The notes below the pieces were generated by a model. The model made no database searches. It saw only the letters and a program-made list of their open reading frames with translations, and had not been told where the DNA came from. A stretch of DNA of 64,000 nucleotides from Cornus controversa (lineage: Eukaryota > Streptophyta > Magnoliopsida > Cornales > Cornaceae). The position numbers and the translations under genes are program-made. Positions within the stretch are counted from its first letter, which is position 1. Each line of letters opens with the position of its first letter. Positions 1-13,800 of this stretch are shown here, one piece after another. The stretch spans positions 29,301,230 through 29,365,229 of the forward strand of contig CM048854.1 in the NCBI GenBank assembly GCA_026545225.1, written 5' to 3'.

Positions 1-274
1 AGGCTTTTGGCACATTTTCTATATAGCGGGGGGTTTTATTTTCTTCACCCATACATATTCCATAATTCTCTCTCATTCCAAAATCTTTTTTGCTGCCACT
101 TACATAAAAAAAAAAAACTTTTTTTTTCTAGGATTTTAGAACAGTGGCAAGCCCATAAGGTCTAAACTTGGTCACTAACTAATTTTGTTTTAAAGAACTA
201 CAATTGTATCAAGTCAGTTATTAGTGATTGGTGGCTTATTGTGACGGGTCGGACTCTTACCAATGACCTAAAAG

Positions 275-988
275 CTAAGAAGCATGGACACGGATACGGG
301 ACACGGGTACGATACGACACGGACACGGCGACACGACAAATTTCAAAAAAACAGGACACGACACGGCGGGGATACGGCTATGAAATAATATATTAATATA
401 TATTCAACAAGTTAACCAATATCCACAATACTATAAATTTAACAATAAAAAAAATAATAAATCACACAAATACTTCAATTTATTATCAAGTAATTAATGT
501 ATTTTCAAAAAGGATGTTCATTATACTGGCTTTTTTATTTTTTTTGTTTCTAAATTTATTATTTAGGAATTTTATCTAACTATTTTTTATTTTTAAAATT
601 TTTTATTTTAGAAAATACTATATTTATATAGAAAAGGGCATAATAGTCATATTAAATGATATATGTCATTATAGTTATTTCAAGGGGTCAAGATGTCAAT
701 TTTTAGAAGATGAGGGGCTGAAATGCTAAAAAAAATAGTTCAAAGGGGTCTTTTTGTAACTTTGCAAAAGTTCAGGGGTTTTTTTACACTTTTAAAAATT
801 ACAAAATGTACCCCGCCGTGTCCCCCGCATGTCCTTGCCGTATGCCCCGCGCGTCCTTGCCGTGTCCCAACCGTGTCCGAAAAAAAAAATTCCAGGACAC
901 TTCTATGGAGTGTCCGACACGTGTCCGAGGAGTGTCTGAGTGTCCGACACGGACACGGCACCCCTATACGAAGTGTCCGTGCTTTCTA
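275..988. mobile_element. hAT-like non-autonomous element, copy 1
   Basis: The left end reads CTAAGAAGCATGGACACGG and the right end, reverse-complemented, starts CTTAGAAAGCACGGACAC, giving imperfect terminal inverted repeats. The subterminal parts are dense in short GACACGG-type motifs (about 284-375 and 820-960). The element interrupts a dispersed repeat: flanks 232-274 and 990-1090 line up with an uninterrupted copy at 1230-1375. The flanking 8-mers (CCTAAAAG and GCGAAAAA) are only a degraded target duplication. The related copy at 14171 has a perfect 8-bp duplication. The short reading frames inside are repeat-derived, and no transposase is seen. Confidence 0.65.
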
Positions 989-989
989 A

Positions 990-1375
990 GCGAAAAACTT
1001 AAGTTATTGGATAGTGTTGTCTATCCGCCCATTTATACCCATTCTTTTTCTTACTTAGATCTGATGTGGGGATAAGAATGAACCTCTAACACTCTCCTTC
1101 ACTCGAACTCGCAACGCCCTCGTTGTGGTCGGACCACCCTGCCTACTCAGGGGTAGACTAGGATCCATGGACAGGGTGCTTGGCGTGATACCAGGTCAAG
1201 AATTTGGTCGGACTCTAATACTAATTGTAATGAGTCGAGCTCTTACCAATGACCTAAAAGCCTAAACTATTGGGCAGTATTATCTAATCACCTATTTATA
1301 CCTATTCTTTTTTTCATTCAGATCTGATGCGGGACAAGAATGAACCTCTACCACTTATAGAACAATTGTATATGA
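990..1375. repeat. Two copies of an unidentified dispersed repeat
   Basis: The stretch around 'ctcttaccaatgacctaaaa' followed by 'tttatacc.attctttt' and 'gatctgatg.ggg' occurs twice, at 232-274 plus 990-1090 and at 1230-1350. The second copy is uninterrupted. Between them (1091-1200) is GC-richer sequence without a reading frame. The family was not identified; it could be an old LTR remnant. Confidence 0.5.
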
Positions 1376-1530
1376 ACTAATGATATAGCCCATGCCCTAG
1401 CCTAAGCCCAGTCAATGACTAGGGTTTGGACCCCAGCATCCATGAAGCCCGACCCACTCATTTTCATATTTGAATCCATTGGACAGCGCGTGTTGTCCGC
1501 GCGCTTGAAGTAGCAATATCCATATGATGC

Positions 1531-1858
1531 TTTATAAACACCGGTCAAAATCCAAAATCGTCAACCTACTCTCTATTTTGTGCTTTGGTTCCCCATTTAT
1601 CGATCACACCAAAGAAAAAATAACTCTGTGAATCGAAGGTTGATTTTTAGTGCTAAAGCGAAATCCAAAAAGGTTTGTTTGATAATGATTATTGTTTTTA
1701 CCTGATTCGAAGTTTAATCTCGTACGATCTCTTTACCTAATTCCAATCTTTGTTCTTTGTTCTTTTTGTTTGTTTTCTTGAGAAATTGACAATTATTTTT
1801 ATTTTTTTGCAGAGAATTTCGATAAAAGAAGAACATTGTGGAAAATTTGAGTGCGCAA
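1531..1858 (+). promoter_or_regulatory. Probable core promoter, 5'UTR and 5'UTR intron of the zinc-finger gene
   Basis: A TATA-like TTTATAAA lies at 1531-1538, about 320 bases before the start codon. A leader with a 5'UTR intron is likely: donor 'aaaaag|gtttg' at 1673 and acceptor 'tttttttgcag' ending at 1812, followed by a short second leader exon to the ATG at 1859. The transcription start is inferred, not seen. Confidence 0.45.
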
Positions 1859-4800
1859 ATGGAAATAGCTTCTGATCAGGCCACAAGTGTCTGCAGTCAC
1901 TGGTATTTGAGGAACCCTTGTTCTTTGGTTGAATTTGATGACTATACATATTTATGTGTGTGTATTTGTGTATATATACATTTGGAATGCCTAATTAACG
2001 TTGCAATTGTAGCTTTTGTTGTTGTGTTGGTCTCAGCTCTTCCTTATTTTTTTATTTATATTTTCTCTTTTTTCTTTTTTGCGCGTTAGTGATTTGTATG
2101 TTTGATTAGTTAAGGATATACGTTATAAGATCACATGAAATTCAGAATTCTAATATATTGTTTACACGACCCTGTTTAGTTTCTTTTGAGCAAAGTTAGT
2201 TTTTTGATGTATTAATTTTTTTTTGATGCATTAAGTTTGTGTGACACATAAAACAGTGGTTTTTGACATTTTGTGAGTTTGTTTGATTTAATTTTTCTGA
2301 AAATAGTTTTCAAGAACAATTTTTAGAGAATTACAAACGATTGTTCTCTATAATTAGAGTTTTTTGAATTGTTTAATGTTTTTTAGTTCTTTGAAAATAG
2401 AGAACTGAACCAAACAAACTCTATGGGCCTCTTTCTATTTTCAAAGAACTGAAAACAGAATACTGTGCGAAGATTCATTTGTCTAACAACTTTTTGAAAA
2501 CTGAGTTGAAATAAAAATCCAGAGAACTGAACCAAACAGGCCCTATATTTACTGATAGCCACCATTTATATGCTGAAAGACAAATGCCATTACGCTTGTA
2601 AGTATCAGTTTTCAGTTTGCAATATTCCTCTTGTTGGGCATCAAATAATTCAGTTATTCCCAAATCCTTTGGATCATCTATTTTACTCGTCGTCAAATAA
2701 TTGATGACCTATTTCAGTTATTGTTATGACTAATATTTTGTGTAGACTCTAATTCAGACGTCCAACCCAAAAGATTCAAAGCTGATATTGAGGATTGTTA
2801 TATTCACAGTGACAAAGCTATTGCTTCTTCAAATATTGATTTGCATTATGCTCATTGCTCCCGGAATCTAGAAAGATGCAAAGTTTGTGGTGATATGGTT
2901 CCAAAAAAATATGCTGAAGAACATTTCTTAAACATTCATGCTCCGGTATGTGAATTTGTCTTCAAAAATGTTTATTTAGTGAATTTTTATGCTACTTTCA
3001 TCAGAGGATTTGCCCCCAGTTCATTTTAGATGAATGGTTTCTTTCTCTTTTATGTTCCAGTAATAAAAGTTGGCAGCCATGTGATACTTCAAATTGAATG
3101 CTTTAGCTATTTTAGACTGATGACTGATCACCCATGAAAAAAAGACATGTGGGACTGGAAGATTCTCACATCAAATTAGCAAATGTTATTCGATGGCTAT
3201 AAAGCTGGCATGCTTCATCAAAGAAATAAAAATATATAGTGAATAAGAAGCACCATAAAATTTGGAAAATTAGAATGAGGATGTTGAAATGGACGAGTAA
3301 TGATACAAATAAAGAAATAAATACAAGTGCATTCTTTATAAGCTAGACGTAACAATAATTGGGGTAGGAAAAGATGAGCAAGCGTTTTGTAAGATAATTT
3401 CATCATGCAACAATTAGCAGTGGTTGCACTTGAGAGGATGAGAGATTATATTAGATTAAAATAAAACTGGGGCAAGAATGAGAAGAAGGTTCTAGATAAA
3501 TAAATTTAGGCATGGATAGAATCATGAGGCCCAATGATTTTTTCTTGTCTTTTTTTTTTTTTTTTTCTTTTTCTATAAGTGGAATATGAATCCACTACAG
3601 GTGCCAAGACACTGACACAATCAAAGTACATGAGAGTTATACAACTTGTATAAAAAGGGTGAAGAGCAGAATCATCACATGAAGAAATTCTACAAAAGAA
3701 TTTATCAAGAGATGATAGGACTCTACAATCGAAAAAAACAAAGATCTCTAGAAAACCTGCTATAGTTAAAAAGTAGAAAGCTTCCCTCCTTCAAAGGTAC
3801 ACCTATTCCTCAAATGATCGATAACACCACTTAAGGCAAAGGGACACAGACCTTCCCAACCATCTGCCTTGAGCAACCCCTTCTCCAACTCCTCAATGCA
3901 TCAATCAGTCACTCAAACATAGCCCAACCAATCCCAAAAGGATAGAAGTACACCCCATGGTTCTCACGCCACCCTATAGTGAAGCATAAGGTGGATTATT
4001 GTCTTCTTTTCTACTTTGCACATGAAACACCAGTTAGCCATCTAGAATCACCTCTTTTTTAGTTCTTGATTGTGAATATGTGATTATAGCATTCAAATCA
4101 CAATCCAAATAGAGAAAGAATTATGCTTATGAGGGCTTTTGACTTTGTGCCCTAGATTGAGTTTATTTTTGATATGGGATGTGGTGGTTAGCTGGAAGTA
4201 GTTTTGGTATAAAGTTTTGTTGAGAGATCCCAATACTTTTAAAGCAATTGTATTATGAAATAAATGGATCGAAAATTGAAAGATCTACATATTCATGGAG
4301 TCAGATTAATGAAGTTGTCAAGATCCTTCCAAACTTTATGTAGCCACAGTGATTCATAGAATGATCCTTAATTGTCTATTGTATGTGCGACTTCAAGGAA
4401 ATAATGAACATCTTTTGCCTTTTAATTTTTAATGCTGCTGATAGTGAAGCTTTTTGCATTCTTTGCTTAGTGCAATGATAAAATTCTCGGGCTACCAAGC
4501 GTGAGAACACGGATTTGACCTTGAGAGCAGCCACTTTGTGTAAATAATGCCAAATGTTAGGTCTGTATCTAGTCGTTCCCTCCTAGCACTCTCGATTATT
4601 AGGGACCACACTGGGTAATGACTCTTTTATTGGATGTTGTAACCACAATTTAATAATTCTTGATGGCACTTTAAATGATTTCATACGATTGACAATACCT
4701 TTTCCTGATTGGTCACTTTTTTTTCCTTTTCTTTCAAGGTTTGTTTCAGTTAATGTTCTATGGTAAAAAACTTAGAAGGTTCAACTTTGAGGCTTGGATT

Positions 4801-7800
4801 TGGATTTAGAAATACCTCTGTGGATGTCCCTGCCTGTAAGCTCTGACCAACTAAAAAATTCCATTAATTTAAGATTCTGCAAACACTTGAAAGATTTCTG
4901 TTTATTAGTCAGTCTTGGCAACGTTTTGCATCTAAGAATATCTTTTTTATTCTATTAAGATAAGAGCCAATACTTGGCGCATGGTAATAGCTTGTGTTGT
5001 CAAGCTTGAGAACGTAGGTTCAAGTCTCAGGGTCCACTTCATGCACATATTGTCCTACTTTTTCATGTTAGGTCCACCTTCCTAGCATGCAGGACAGACA
5101 CTAAGTCATGACTATTATTTGATAAATATATCTGAAGTTTCGATAGTATATCTGATATTTTGTCTAAGCCCTAATCTTTGTAAAAAGTATAATTTTATGC
5201 ACAATTTAAAATTATCAAGTAGCACAACCTTCAGCCATCTCTCATGCTCTATAGATTCCAATTCTCTCACTTGGTTTCTTACCCATTTTTAGTCTTTATC
5301 TCGTTGCCTCTCTCTCTCCCGGACTCTCTCCAACATTTCTTTTTTATATTTCTTGTAGTCCTAATGAAAATTTTCATTTTTGTTCATTTTTCTCATTCAA
5401 TTTTCATCTCTTTATTGAGTACTCATAAAAGGTTCACATATTAAAGCAAATATATTTCTTTAGATAAAACAGTATTTGAATTCCGTCACTAGTGATGAGA
5501 CCCAACATGTTTTTTTATATACAACATAGGCATGTTGCAATTTGCAAGCATTAGCTTTCAAATTTATGTTCCATTATGGTTGTAAAGATCCAAAAAGGGG
5601 CACATATGGGTTCTGATTATGAAACAGGCTGAACAGGAGAAAAATTCTAGGAAAAAATTGTTTTGAAACCTTAATTAGTTGGGAATATTGGAATATGTTG
5701 TTAAAAATTGTCGCGAACCAAGTACAATGATGAAATACGACACAAAACGAAACAAGCACAACACAGAACACAAGAATTTCCGTGGTTTGGTGATGTGCCT
5801 ATGTCCACGGCGAAGATCTGGCGAAAGATTTCACTATGCGAAAATTAGGAGATTACAAGTTTCAACCCCTAGCTCTCGATCTCTCACTCTTTCTGCGTTT
5901 TTAGTGTTTTTTTTCTTGTTACTCACTCTAAACCCTTAGATGCCCTTATATATCGGGCTACAAGAGAGTTCTAATTCGGATCCAAAACCCGCAAGCAAAA
6001 AACGGGTCAAAACCGGGTCGCAACGCAAAGTCCATTTTTTGGGTCAAAAACGGATTGCAACGCGATCCAGGCCGATACAAGATTCAGGCCACAACATAAC
6101 AAATCTCCTCCTTGGCTCAAATTCTGCCAAGTTTCGCAATCCCAGCTACTCCTTTCACCTCCTTCGCATGCCCCTAAGGGCCTCAGCAACTGTAAACAGC
6201 AATCAAGTCCAGACAGTGTTTGAACTTGATAGTAGGAATGACTTTAGTCATCATATCTGTCGGATTCTCTGCTGTCCCAATCTTCCTCACTGCAATAGCA
6301 CCCTATGCAATCACATCTCTGATGAAGTGCAACCTGACATCGATGTGCTTGGTCCTCTCATGGAACATTTGATTTTTAGTCAGATGTATAGCACTCTAAC
6401 TGTCGCAAAATACAGTCAAACATCCTGTTGCAAGCCTAGATCAGTAACCAAGTCTCTAAGCCAAATAATTTCCTTCAATGCCTCTATGGTAGCCATGTAC
6501 TAAGCCTCTGTAGAAGATTATGCAACTATATACTGCAAAGTCGCCTTCTAATTGATCACACTCCCACAAAGAGTAAAGACATACCCTGTTAAGGACCTCC
6601 TCCTATCAAGATCTCCAGCATAATCTGAATCAACATATCCAACAACACTCCCAGGCGTGTTGCTGCCTTTGTCATAGACTAATCCAACATCTGTAGTGCC
6701 TCGTAAATACCGCAATATCCATTTCACAGTCTGCCAATAACCCTTCCTTAGTTTATCCATGTATATGCTCACTACACTACTAACTGCATGTGAAATGTCT
6801 GGCCTAGTGCACACCATAGCATACATGAAGCTACCAACTGCACTAGCGTAAGGAACACGAGACATATGCTCCACCTCCTCCTCGGCCTGTGGCGACAATT
6901 CTGCCAGAAGTCTGAAGTGGGTTGCCAATGGAGTACTCACAAGCTTTGATGCTTGCATCTCAATGTATTTCTCCTGTGTCAAACACAATCTGTCCACTCC
7001 TCTGTCTCTGTAAATCTCTATACCCAAAATCCTCTTCGCGGCACCTAAATCCTTCATCTCAAATTCACCACTAAGCTGAGCCTTCAACAAGTTGATTTCT
7101 GACATGTTTTTGCAAGCTATCAGCATGTCATCAACATAGAGCAACAAGTTCAAATACGAACCATCTGAGAGCCTCATGTGATACACACAACTGTCGAACT
7201 CACTCCTACAGTTGCCACTCCCAACCATAAAGGTGTCGAATCACTTGTACCATTGTCTAGGAGACTGCTTCAGCCCATACAAGGACTTCTTTAGCAGGCA
7301 AACATGGTCATCCTTTCCCTGAATCTCAAACCCCTCAGGCTGATGCATATAAATCTGCTCTTCCAACTCTCCATGCAAGAACATAGTCTTGACATTAAGC
7401 TGCTCCAGCTCCAAGTCATACAGAGCAACCATAGCAAGTAACACTCGAATTGAGCTATGTTTCACAACAGGAGAGAAAATTTCATTGAAGTCCACCCCTT
7501 CCCTCAGTGTATAGCCCTTCGCCACCAAGTGTGCCTTGAACTTTGCATCTTCCACTCTTGGAGTTCCTTCCTTCTTTTTGACCCATTTACAACCCACAAT
7601 CTTCTGATCCTTAAGCTTCTTGACTAGCTCCCAAGTCTGGTTCTTATGAAGAGATTTGATCTCCTCATTCATGGCAACAGACCACTGTGCTGACTCTCCA
7701 CCCGTGATGGCCTCATGATAAGTACACGGTACCTGCTCATCAATACTCTCTGCCACACTAAGTGCATAAGCAACCGAATCAGCATGTGAAAAGCCATACT

Positions 7801-10800
7801 TTTGAGGTGGCTTAATCGTCCTACTTGGTCTGCCTCTAGCCACACTGTACCGCTGCAACTGTGCATCTTCCTCAACCTGAAACTGCACCTGCTCATCATT
7901 CGACTAATCAAGAACACTCTCTAACTGAACCTCTGATAGCTCCCTCTGCTCACTAACACCCTGAGCTCTAGCTGAATCAACTACCTCCTTTTGCAGAGTA
8001 AGCATCGCAGACTCATGAAAAGTCACATCTCAGCTAACAAGTAATTTCTTTCCCGAAGCATCTAGGCACCACAATCTGTATCCCTTGACCCTGGACTCAT
8101 AACTAAGAAATATGCAGTTCTTAGCCCTCGGTTCAAGCTTCCCCTCATTGACATGAGTAGATGCAGGACACCCAAATATTCTCATATTACTGTAACTAGC
8201 AGGAGAACCAGACCATACCTCCTCCAAAGTCTTATAGTCAATAGCAGTCGATGGAGACCGGTTCACCAAGAAACAAGCTGTGGAAATAGCTTCAGAACAC
8301 TTTGTCTAACCCAGCATTGGACAACATGCACCGTGCTCTCTCCAATAGTGTTTTGTTCATCCATTCTACAACTCCATTCTGTTGTGGAGTTTTTCTCACT
8401 GTGCGATGTCTCATAATTCTGTGAGTCTTGCAAAAATCATCCAATCCTCCATCACATAACTCCAAAACGTTGTCTGTCGTCAAGCGTTTAACCTGTTTTT
8501 CAGTTTGCTTTTCAATTAAGGTCTTTCACTGCATGAACGTGACAAAGGCCTCATTCTTGTGTTTCAGAATATAAACCCAAACTTTTCGAGAAAAATTATC
8601 AATCAACGTCATCATATATCTATCACCACCATGTAAATTAACCTAAGAAGGACCCTAAAGATCAGAATGGATATAATCCACTATGCCCTTGGTCATGTGA
8701 ATTCCTGAACTTCACTTGGCACTGTTTCCCGAAGACACAATGCTCACAGAAATCCAGCTTTCCAGTTTTCTGACCACCAAGCAGATCCTACTTACTTAGA
8801 ACATCGATCCCCCTCTCACTCATATGCCCCAGCCGCATATGTCACAGCCTGGTGGTATCTAAATCCGGATCCGAGGACGATACTGCAGCAGAACCTGTAA
8901 CTGTGCTACCCTGTAGAGCATACAAACCATGTTGCTTCAGTCCCTTCATCACCACAAGAGCACCATTTGAAACCCTAATGACTCCACCTTCAGCCTTGTA
9001 ATTGTAGGCGATGGAATCCGGAGTACCCAGGGAAATCAAATTCTTCTTCATTTCTAGAACATGCCTGACATTAGTCAGTGTTCTCACTATACTGTCGAAC
9101 ATCTTGATTCGAATTGTACCGATACCTACAACTTTGCACGACACATTATTCCCCATCAAAACTTTCCCTCAATCAATGGAACAATAAGAGGTAAACTAGT
9201 CCTTGTTACTTGTTAGGACAAATGTGATACAAGCAACCCAAATCAAGTATCCCACTCATTGCTAGAGCCACGGGCATAAATTGTGAGAATGCTACCACCA
9301 TCTGAATCACTACCCTCTACAACAGCCACTCTAGCGGCTTCTAAGGATTTTTACTTTCCCTTCTTATGCTCCGGACAGTCTTTCCTGAAGTGCCCTTCCT
9401 TGTGACAAGTGAAGCATTTCAGCACCTTCGATTTTCTTAGACATAGAACGACTTCTGCTGTCAGACCCTCCTTTCTAATCCGTTCTTCCTCTAACAACCA
9501 AGCCCTTGGCTGAACTTTATGTATTGCTCTCAAATGTCCTTCTCTGCAACTCCTTAGAATTCAAAGATGCCTTCATGTCTTCCATGGACAAATTAGTCAT
9601 GTCATACATCATTGTTTCGACAAAGTTCTTGTACGAGGGTGGTAGAGAACACAATATAATAATAGCCTAATCCTCATCCTCTATTTTAACAGCAATATTC
9701 TTCAAATCCATGATGTCAGCATTAACCTTGTCAAGGTGGTCTTTCAGAGACGAACCTTCCTACATCTGAAGAGTGAACAACTGCTTCTTTAGGTATAAGC
9801 GATTTGCAAGAGACTTCGTCATATAACGGGATTTCAACTTGCTCCACAGCCCATCTGACGTAGTGTCTCCAAAAACTTCTCACAAAATCTCGTTACTCAA
9901 ACATAACAGAATCGCACTGTGTGCTTTCTCCATAGCCTCATCTTTTTGATTGTCCTTCCACTTTTCTGGCAGTGCATCCTTTCCCTTCAGCGCCTTAGAT
10001 ATCCCATGTTAAACCAACATGGCCTGCATCTTAATCCGCCACATGTTGAAGTCGTTCATGATGTTAAACTTCTTGATTTTCATAAACTTGGTCGACATCC
10101 CAGCTTAGAACTGAAAGCTCTGATACCAATTTGTTGTGAAAAACTGTCGCGAACCAAGTACAATCACGAAATACAACACAAAACGAAACAAACACAACAC
10201 ACAGAACACAAGAATTTACGTGGTTCAGTGATGTGCCTATGTCCACCGTAAAGATCCGGCGAAAGATTTCACTATGCGAAAATCAGGAGATTACAAGTTT
10301 CAACCCCAACTCCTAGCTCTTGATCTCTCACCCTCTTTATGCGTTTTCAGTGTTTTTTTCTCGTTACTCACTCTAAACCCTAGATGCCCTTATATATCAG
10401 GTTACAAGAGAGTCCTAATCCGGGTCCAAAACCCGCAAGCGGAAAACGGGTCAAAACCGGGTCGGAATGCAAAGTCCATTTTTAGGGTCAAAACCGGGTC
10501 GCCTGGCTAAGACAAAATTCGGGCCACAACATAATAGAATATTTAGTTTGTATTGCAGTTCAAATTCTTTTCTATTACACTATACTAAATTATAGACCAT
10601 CATATCTTTTCTTAACTTCTAAACCGATGTTCTTGTAGCTGCCTTCTTGTGCTGGTACTGCATTAAAGTCTAAATAGGGCTGCTACATATATCACAAACA
10701 TTTACCTGATTTGTTCACCTGCTAATCATTAATTAGAGAAGAAGAAGATGTATGTCGTATTGCTTGAATCAGAGCAACCACAATACAAAGTATAAAGAAT

Positions 10801-13800
10801 CCCTAATAAGCAAAAGGAAAAAGGAAAGAAAAGACTATTCTACCCTGACACAATAATAACTCTAAGAGTCTTAAGTTCCTCTTTAGCTTGACAAGAATTT
10901 GGTGCTTTCATTGATAAACATTTAGCTGAAATTTTAATAAAAACGAACATGTGAGGTTTGATTGTTAGGGAAGTTACTTTATTTGCAAAGATCATTCTTT
11001 CATTGGGTGTAAGAGTGTTGAAATTTTTTTTACTCCCAACTATTTTGAACCATTTACTTCTGTGGAATTGTTGAAGCGAGAGAATTTGATGCAGGTTCTT
11101 TGGAGTGGAAAATCCTTAGAGCCTCTTAATTATTTCCTACTCTTATCATTTGTAGTTTTCCTCAAGTTGAATAATGTTCTTGCATATAATTGTGTTGGTG
11201 ACTGAATTGTTTCGGAGCAGGTGGCATGTTCACTGTGCAGTGAGACAGTTGAACGTGAAATTTTAGCCGTGCATGAAGGTGAAAATTGCCCCCAAAGGGT
11301 CGTGACATGCGAGTACTGCGAATTCCCATTGCCTGCTATTGATCTATTTGAGCATCAGGTATTAACTATTAAATGATTTGAAAAGAATAACATCTACTTT
11401 GGGTTTGTATAAAATTTTTCGTTTGCAATTTCAGGAAGTATGTGGGAATCGGACAGAATACTGTCATCTGTGCAGCAGATATATTAGACTGCGTGAAATT
11501 ACCAATCATGAAAGCAGATGCAATGGTGTAACAGATAATACTGAAGAATCTTCTAGGTAAAATGAACTATGATTTGTTTCTATCTTTTTCTGTTGAGTAA
11601 AAGCATTACATGCTTTTTTTAGAAGTTTATGATGAAATATATCTGCAAGCAAAACCAATGAGCAAAACTGGGCTTGCAAATGCTAGCTAATTTTCAATGG
11701 TTCAAAGGCCTACTCGTATTAGGACCATGAGAAGTTATGCATATCAATCATTCCTATCTCAGTTTTTACCCATTTTCCCTAAGGTGTTACAAAATTTCCC
11801 AGAAAATATGTGGTCATTTGTTTAGGTTCATGAATTCTAGTTCTAATGACTTGGCATCAATCTGTGGGATAATGGTCACAAGATAGTTGTCAAAATGTAA
11901 CTTACCAAAAAAAAAAGGAAAAAAAGATAGTTATCAAAATGTAGACTAGAAGACTGAACACTATACATCTGGAGGATTTATCTGATGAGTGCATTAATAT
12001 TAGGTGTTTGAACAATAGGATGAATCATGTATATGGTGAATGTATTCAGGATGAAAGTGCACAATGTCAAACACTCGTATGATCTGAACAATTTGGGTTG
12101 TGTTCAGGCATCCCATGGAATTGGAAAACACTATGGTGTATTACAGGCCATATATTAAGGTAAAATGCCTAGATCTGAATGCGGCTGTAGATGAAAATGA
12201 GTGCCTTCACCACACCTGATTCGTGGGTGATTGTTGAGTTTTTGTCCTTCCAATTGCTCATGACCATTTGTGAGATGGCCACCATTTTCTCCAATTGACA
12301 AAATTATGATGGACTTTAAGGAATACGGACTCATCAATTTCCAAGGGACATCAAAAGGAACTCTTATTATGTGAATGGATCACTACAGGTTATGTATGTA
12401 TTCTAAATCATCCTTATGGCGATAACTGATAACTTATCTGCTTTTTGTCTTGTGCTTGGTACGAGAGAGGAGAAGAAAATAGAGAATTTTTAAAGTTCTT
12501 CCACTTTCTCTTCTCAACCAACAATGGAAAATAAATTTCTCTTCCTTTTTTTTATCGCTTCTTTTATATTTTCTTCTCTTTCCTCCTACTAAACATGAGA
12601 AGAGAATTTTATAAATCATTTCACTTACTATTCACTTCTCTTCCCCTCGCTTTAATCTTCTTTTACATTCCTTCCTGTATGCAGCTTTTGATATAATCCT
12701 CCTGAACAAATTTTCAAGTCAAAAAGTCCTCTCATCTACCAAAATTAGGGCATATTGCCCACCTGCTGCGCGTCAGACAACCCTTAATACTTCTTACGGT
12801 GAAACGGTCATGCGCACTGCACTTGACATTGAAATTCGGTTTTATGACTATTATGCCCTTTGTAGATGAACATTTTACCCTTGATCAATATTTGATGGTC
12901 CATTGTAAAAATGAACCGACCCACAAAACATGTTATAGCTCAAGTTACAACGCATAGAAATCAAACATCTCTAGCACATACCCTCACTCTCTTCTCCCTC
13001 TCCCTCTATAAGCGACAACGACCACAATTTGTGCCTTGATCAATCCATCCATGACAGCTAATGGTGGCCTTAAGGACACTTTTCCAAGTTGCCCTCTTCA
13101 CCACCTCCCACATCTCAAACAATGACACCCATGTGGATCAAAACTCTTCTTTTGCGACATATAGTTCATCAAGGAATTCGAATCTGCCTTCATCCATTTC
13201 AGCGTGAATTCCCTCTCTCACATCTGTCTGTTTGGTACCTATGTCAACAACCTCAAGGACTGCCAACTTCTGGACTCACCGAGTCAATGGCTGAATTTAT
13301 CAAATTGAAAACCAAGCTCATAGTCGGCCCAATTCATTGACTCTTAATTGTTTTCATGAAACAACTGATGTTTATCCTCATGACACTGATGATTTGGTCC
13401 CCTATATGGCGAAGAAAATGTGTTCATAGATATTTTGAGGATTTGTTATAGAATTCATATGTACTGTTATGATATCTAATCAGGAATGTTCTATCTCGAT
13501 TTCAGGAGAGATATAAAGAGAGAGAGTGTTGGGTTGACTCAAATTCCTATTGTGATTGGGTTTCTATTATAGAGTTGTATCTTATTAGGTAATTTCTTAG
13601 TAGACAAGTCTTGGTCTTAAGGAAGGAAAGTATTTGTTAGGCAAGTCTTGGGTTCTAAGGAATTGTAATCCTTGTTCACCAAGGAATTGGGTTTTGGGCT
13701 CTATAAATAGTTACCTATGTTAGAGGTTGAGACAAGTGTGAAGAAAAGAGGCAATATTCATTGTATTTGAGAGGTCACTCTTATTGTTTTGAGAGGACAA

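Larger units (their letters stand above)
5696..10536 (-). mobile_element. Complete but degenerate Copia LTR retrotransposon
   Basis: Two LTRs of about 405 bp (5696-6101 and 10132-10536) flank a 4-kb antisense interior with gag, zinc knuckle, pre-integrase, integrase, reverse transcriptase and RNase H in Copia order. The 5-bp target duplication GAATA is at 5691-5695 and 10537-10541. The primer-binding site (10117-10128) and polypurine tract (6102-6115) sit next to the LTRs. All reading frames carry stops or shifts. The LTRs differ at roughly 30-40 positions including indels, so this is an old insertion. It lies in intron 2 of the zinc-finger gene, opposite to transcription. Confidence 0.93.

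Noticed and set aside
723-1075. Overlapping frames on both strands of about 70-90 codons
   Set aside because: Produced by GTGTCC/GGACAC subterminal repeats of the hAT-like element.
5940-6503. 187-codon + strand frame
   Set aside because: Antisense to the 3' LTR and RNase H end of the Copia element.
10117-10128. tRNA-like words (TGGTATCAGAGC) here and at 49186, 56542 and 63858
   Set aside because: These are retrotransposon primer-binding sites; no cloverleaf surrounds them.
13089-13340. 83-codon + strand frame in intron 4 of the zinc-finger gene
   Set aside because: No recognisable domain, an alternative frame is equally plausible, and there are stops on both sides; at best an unidentified pseudogene scrap.
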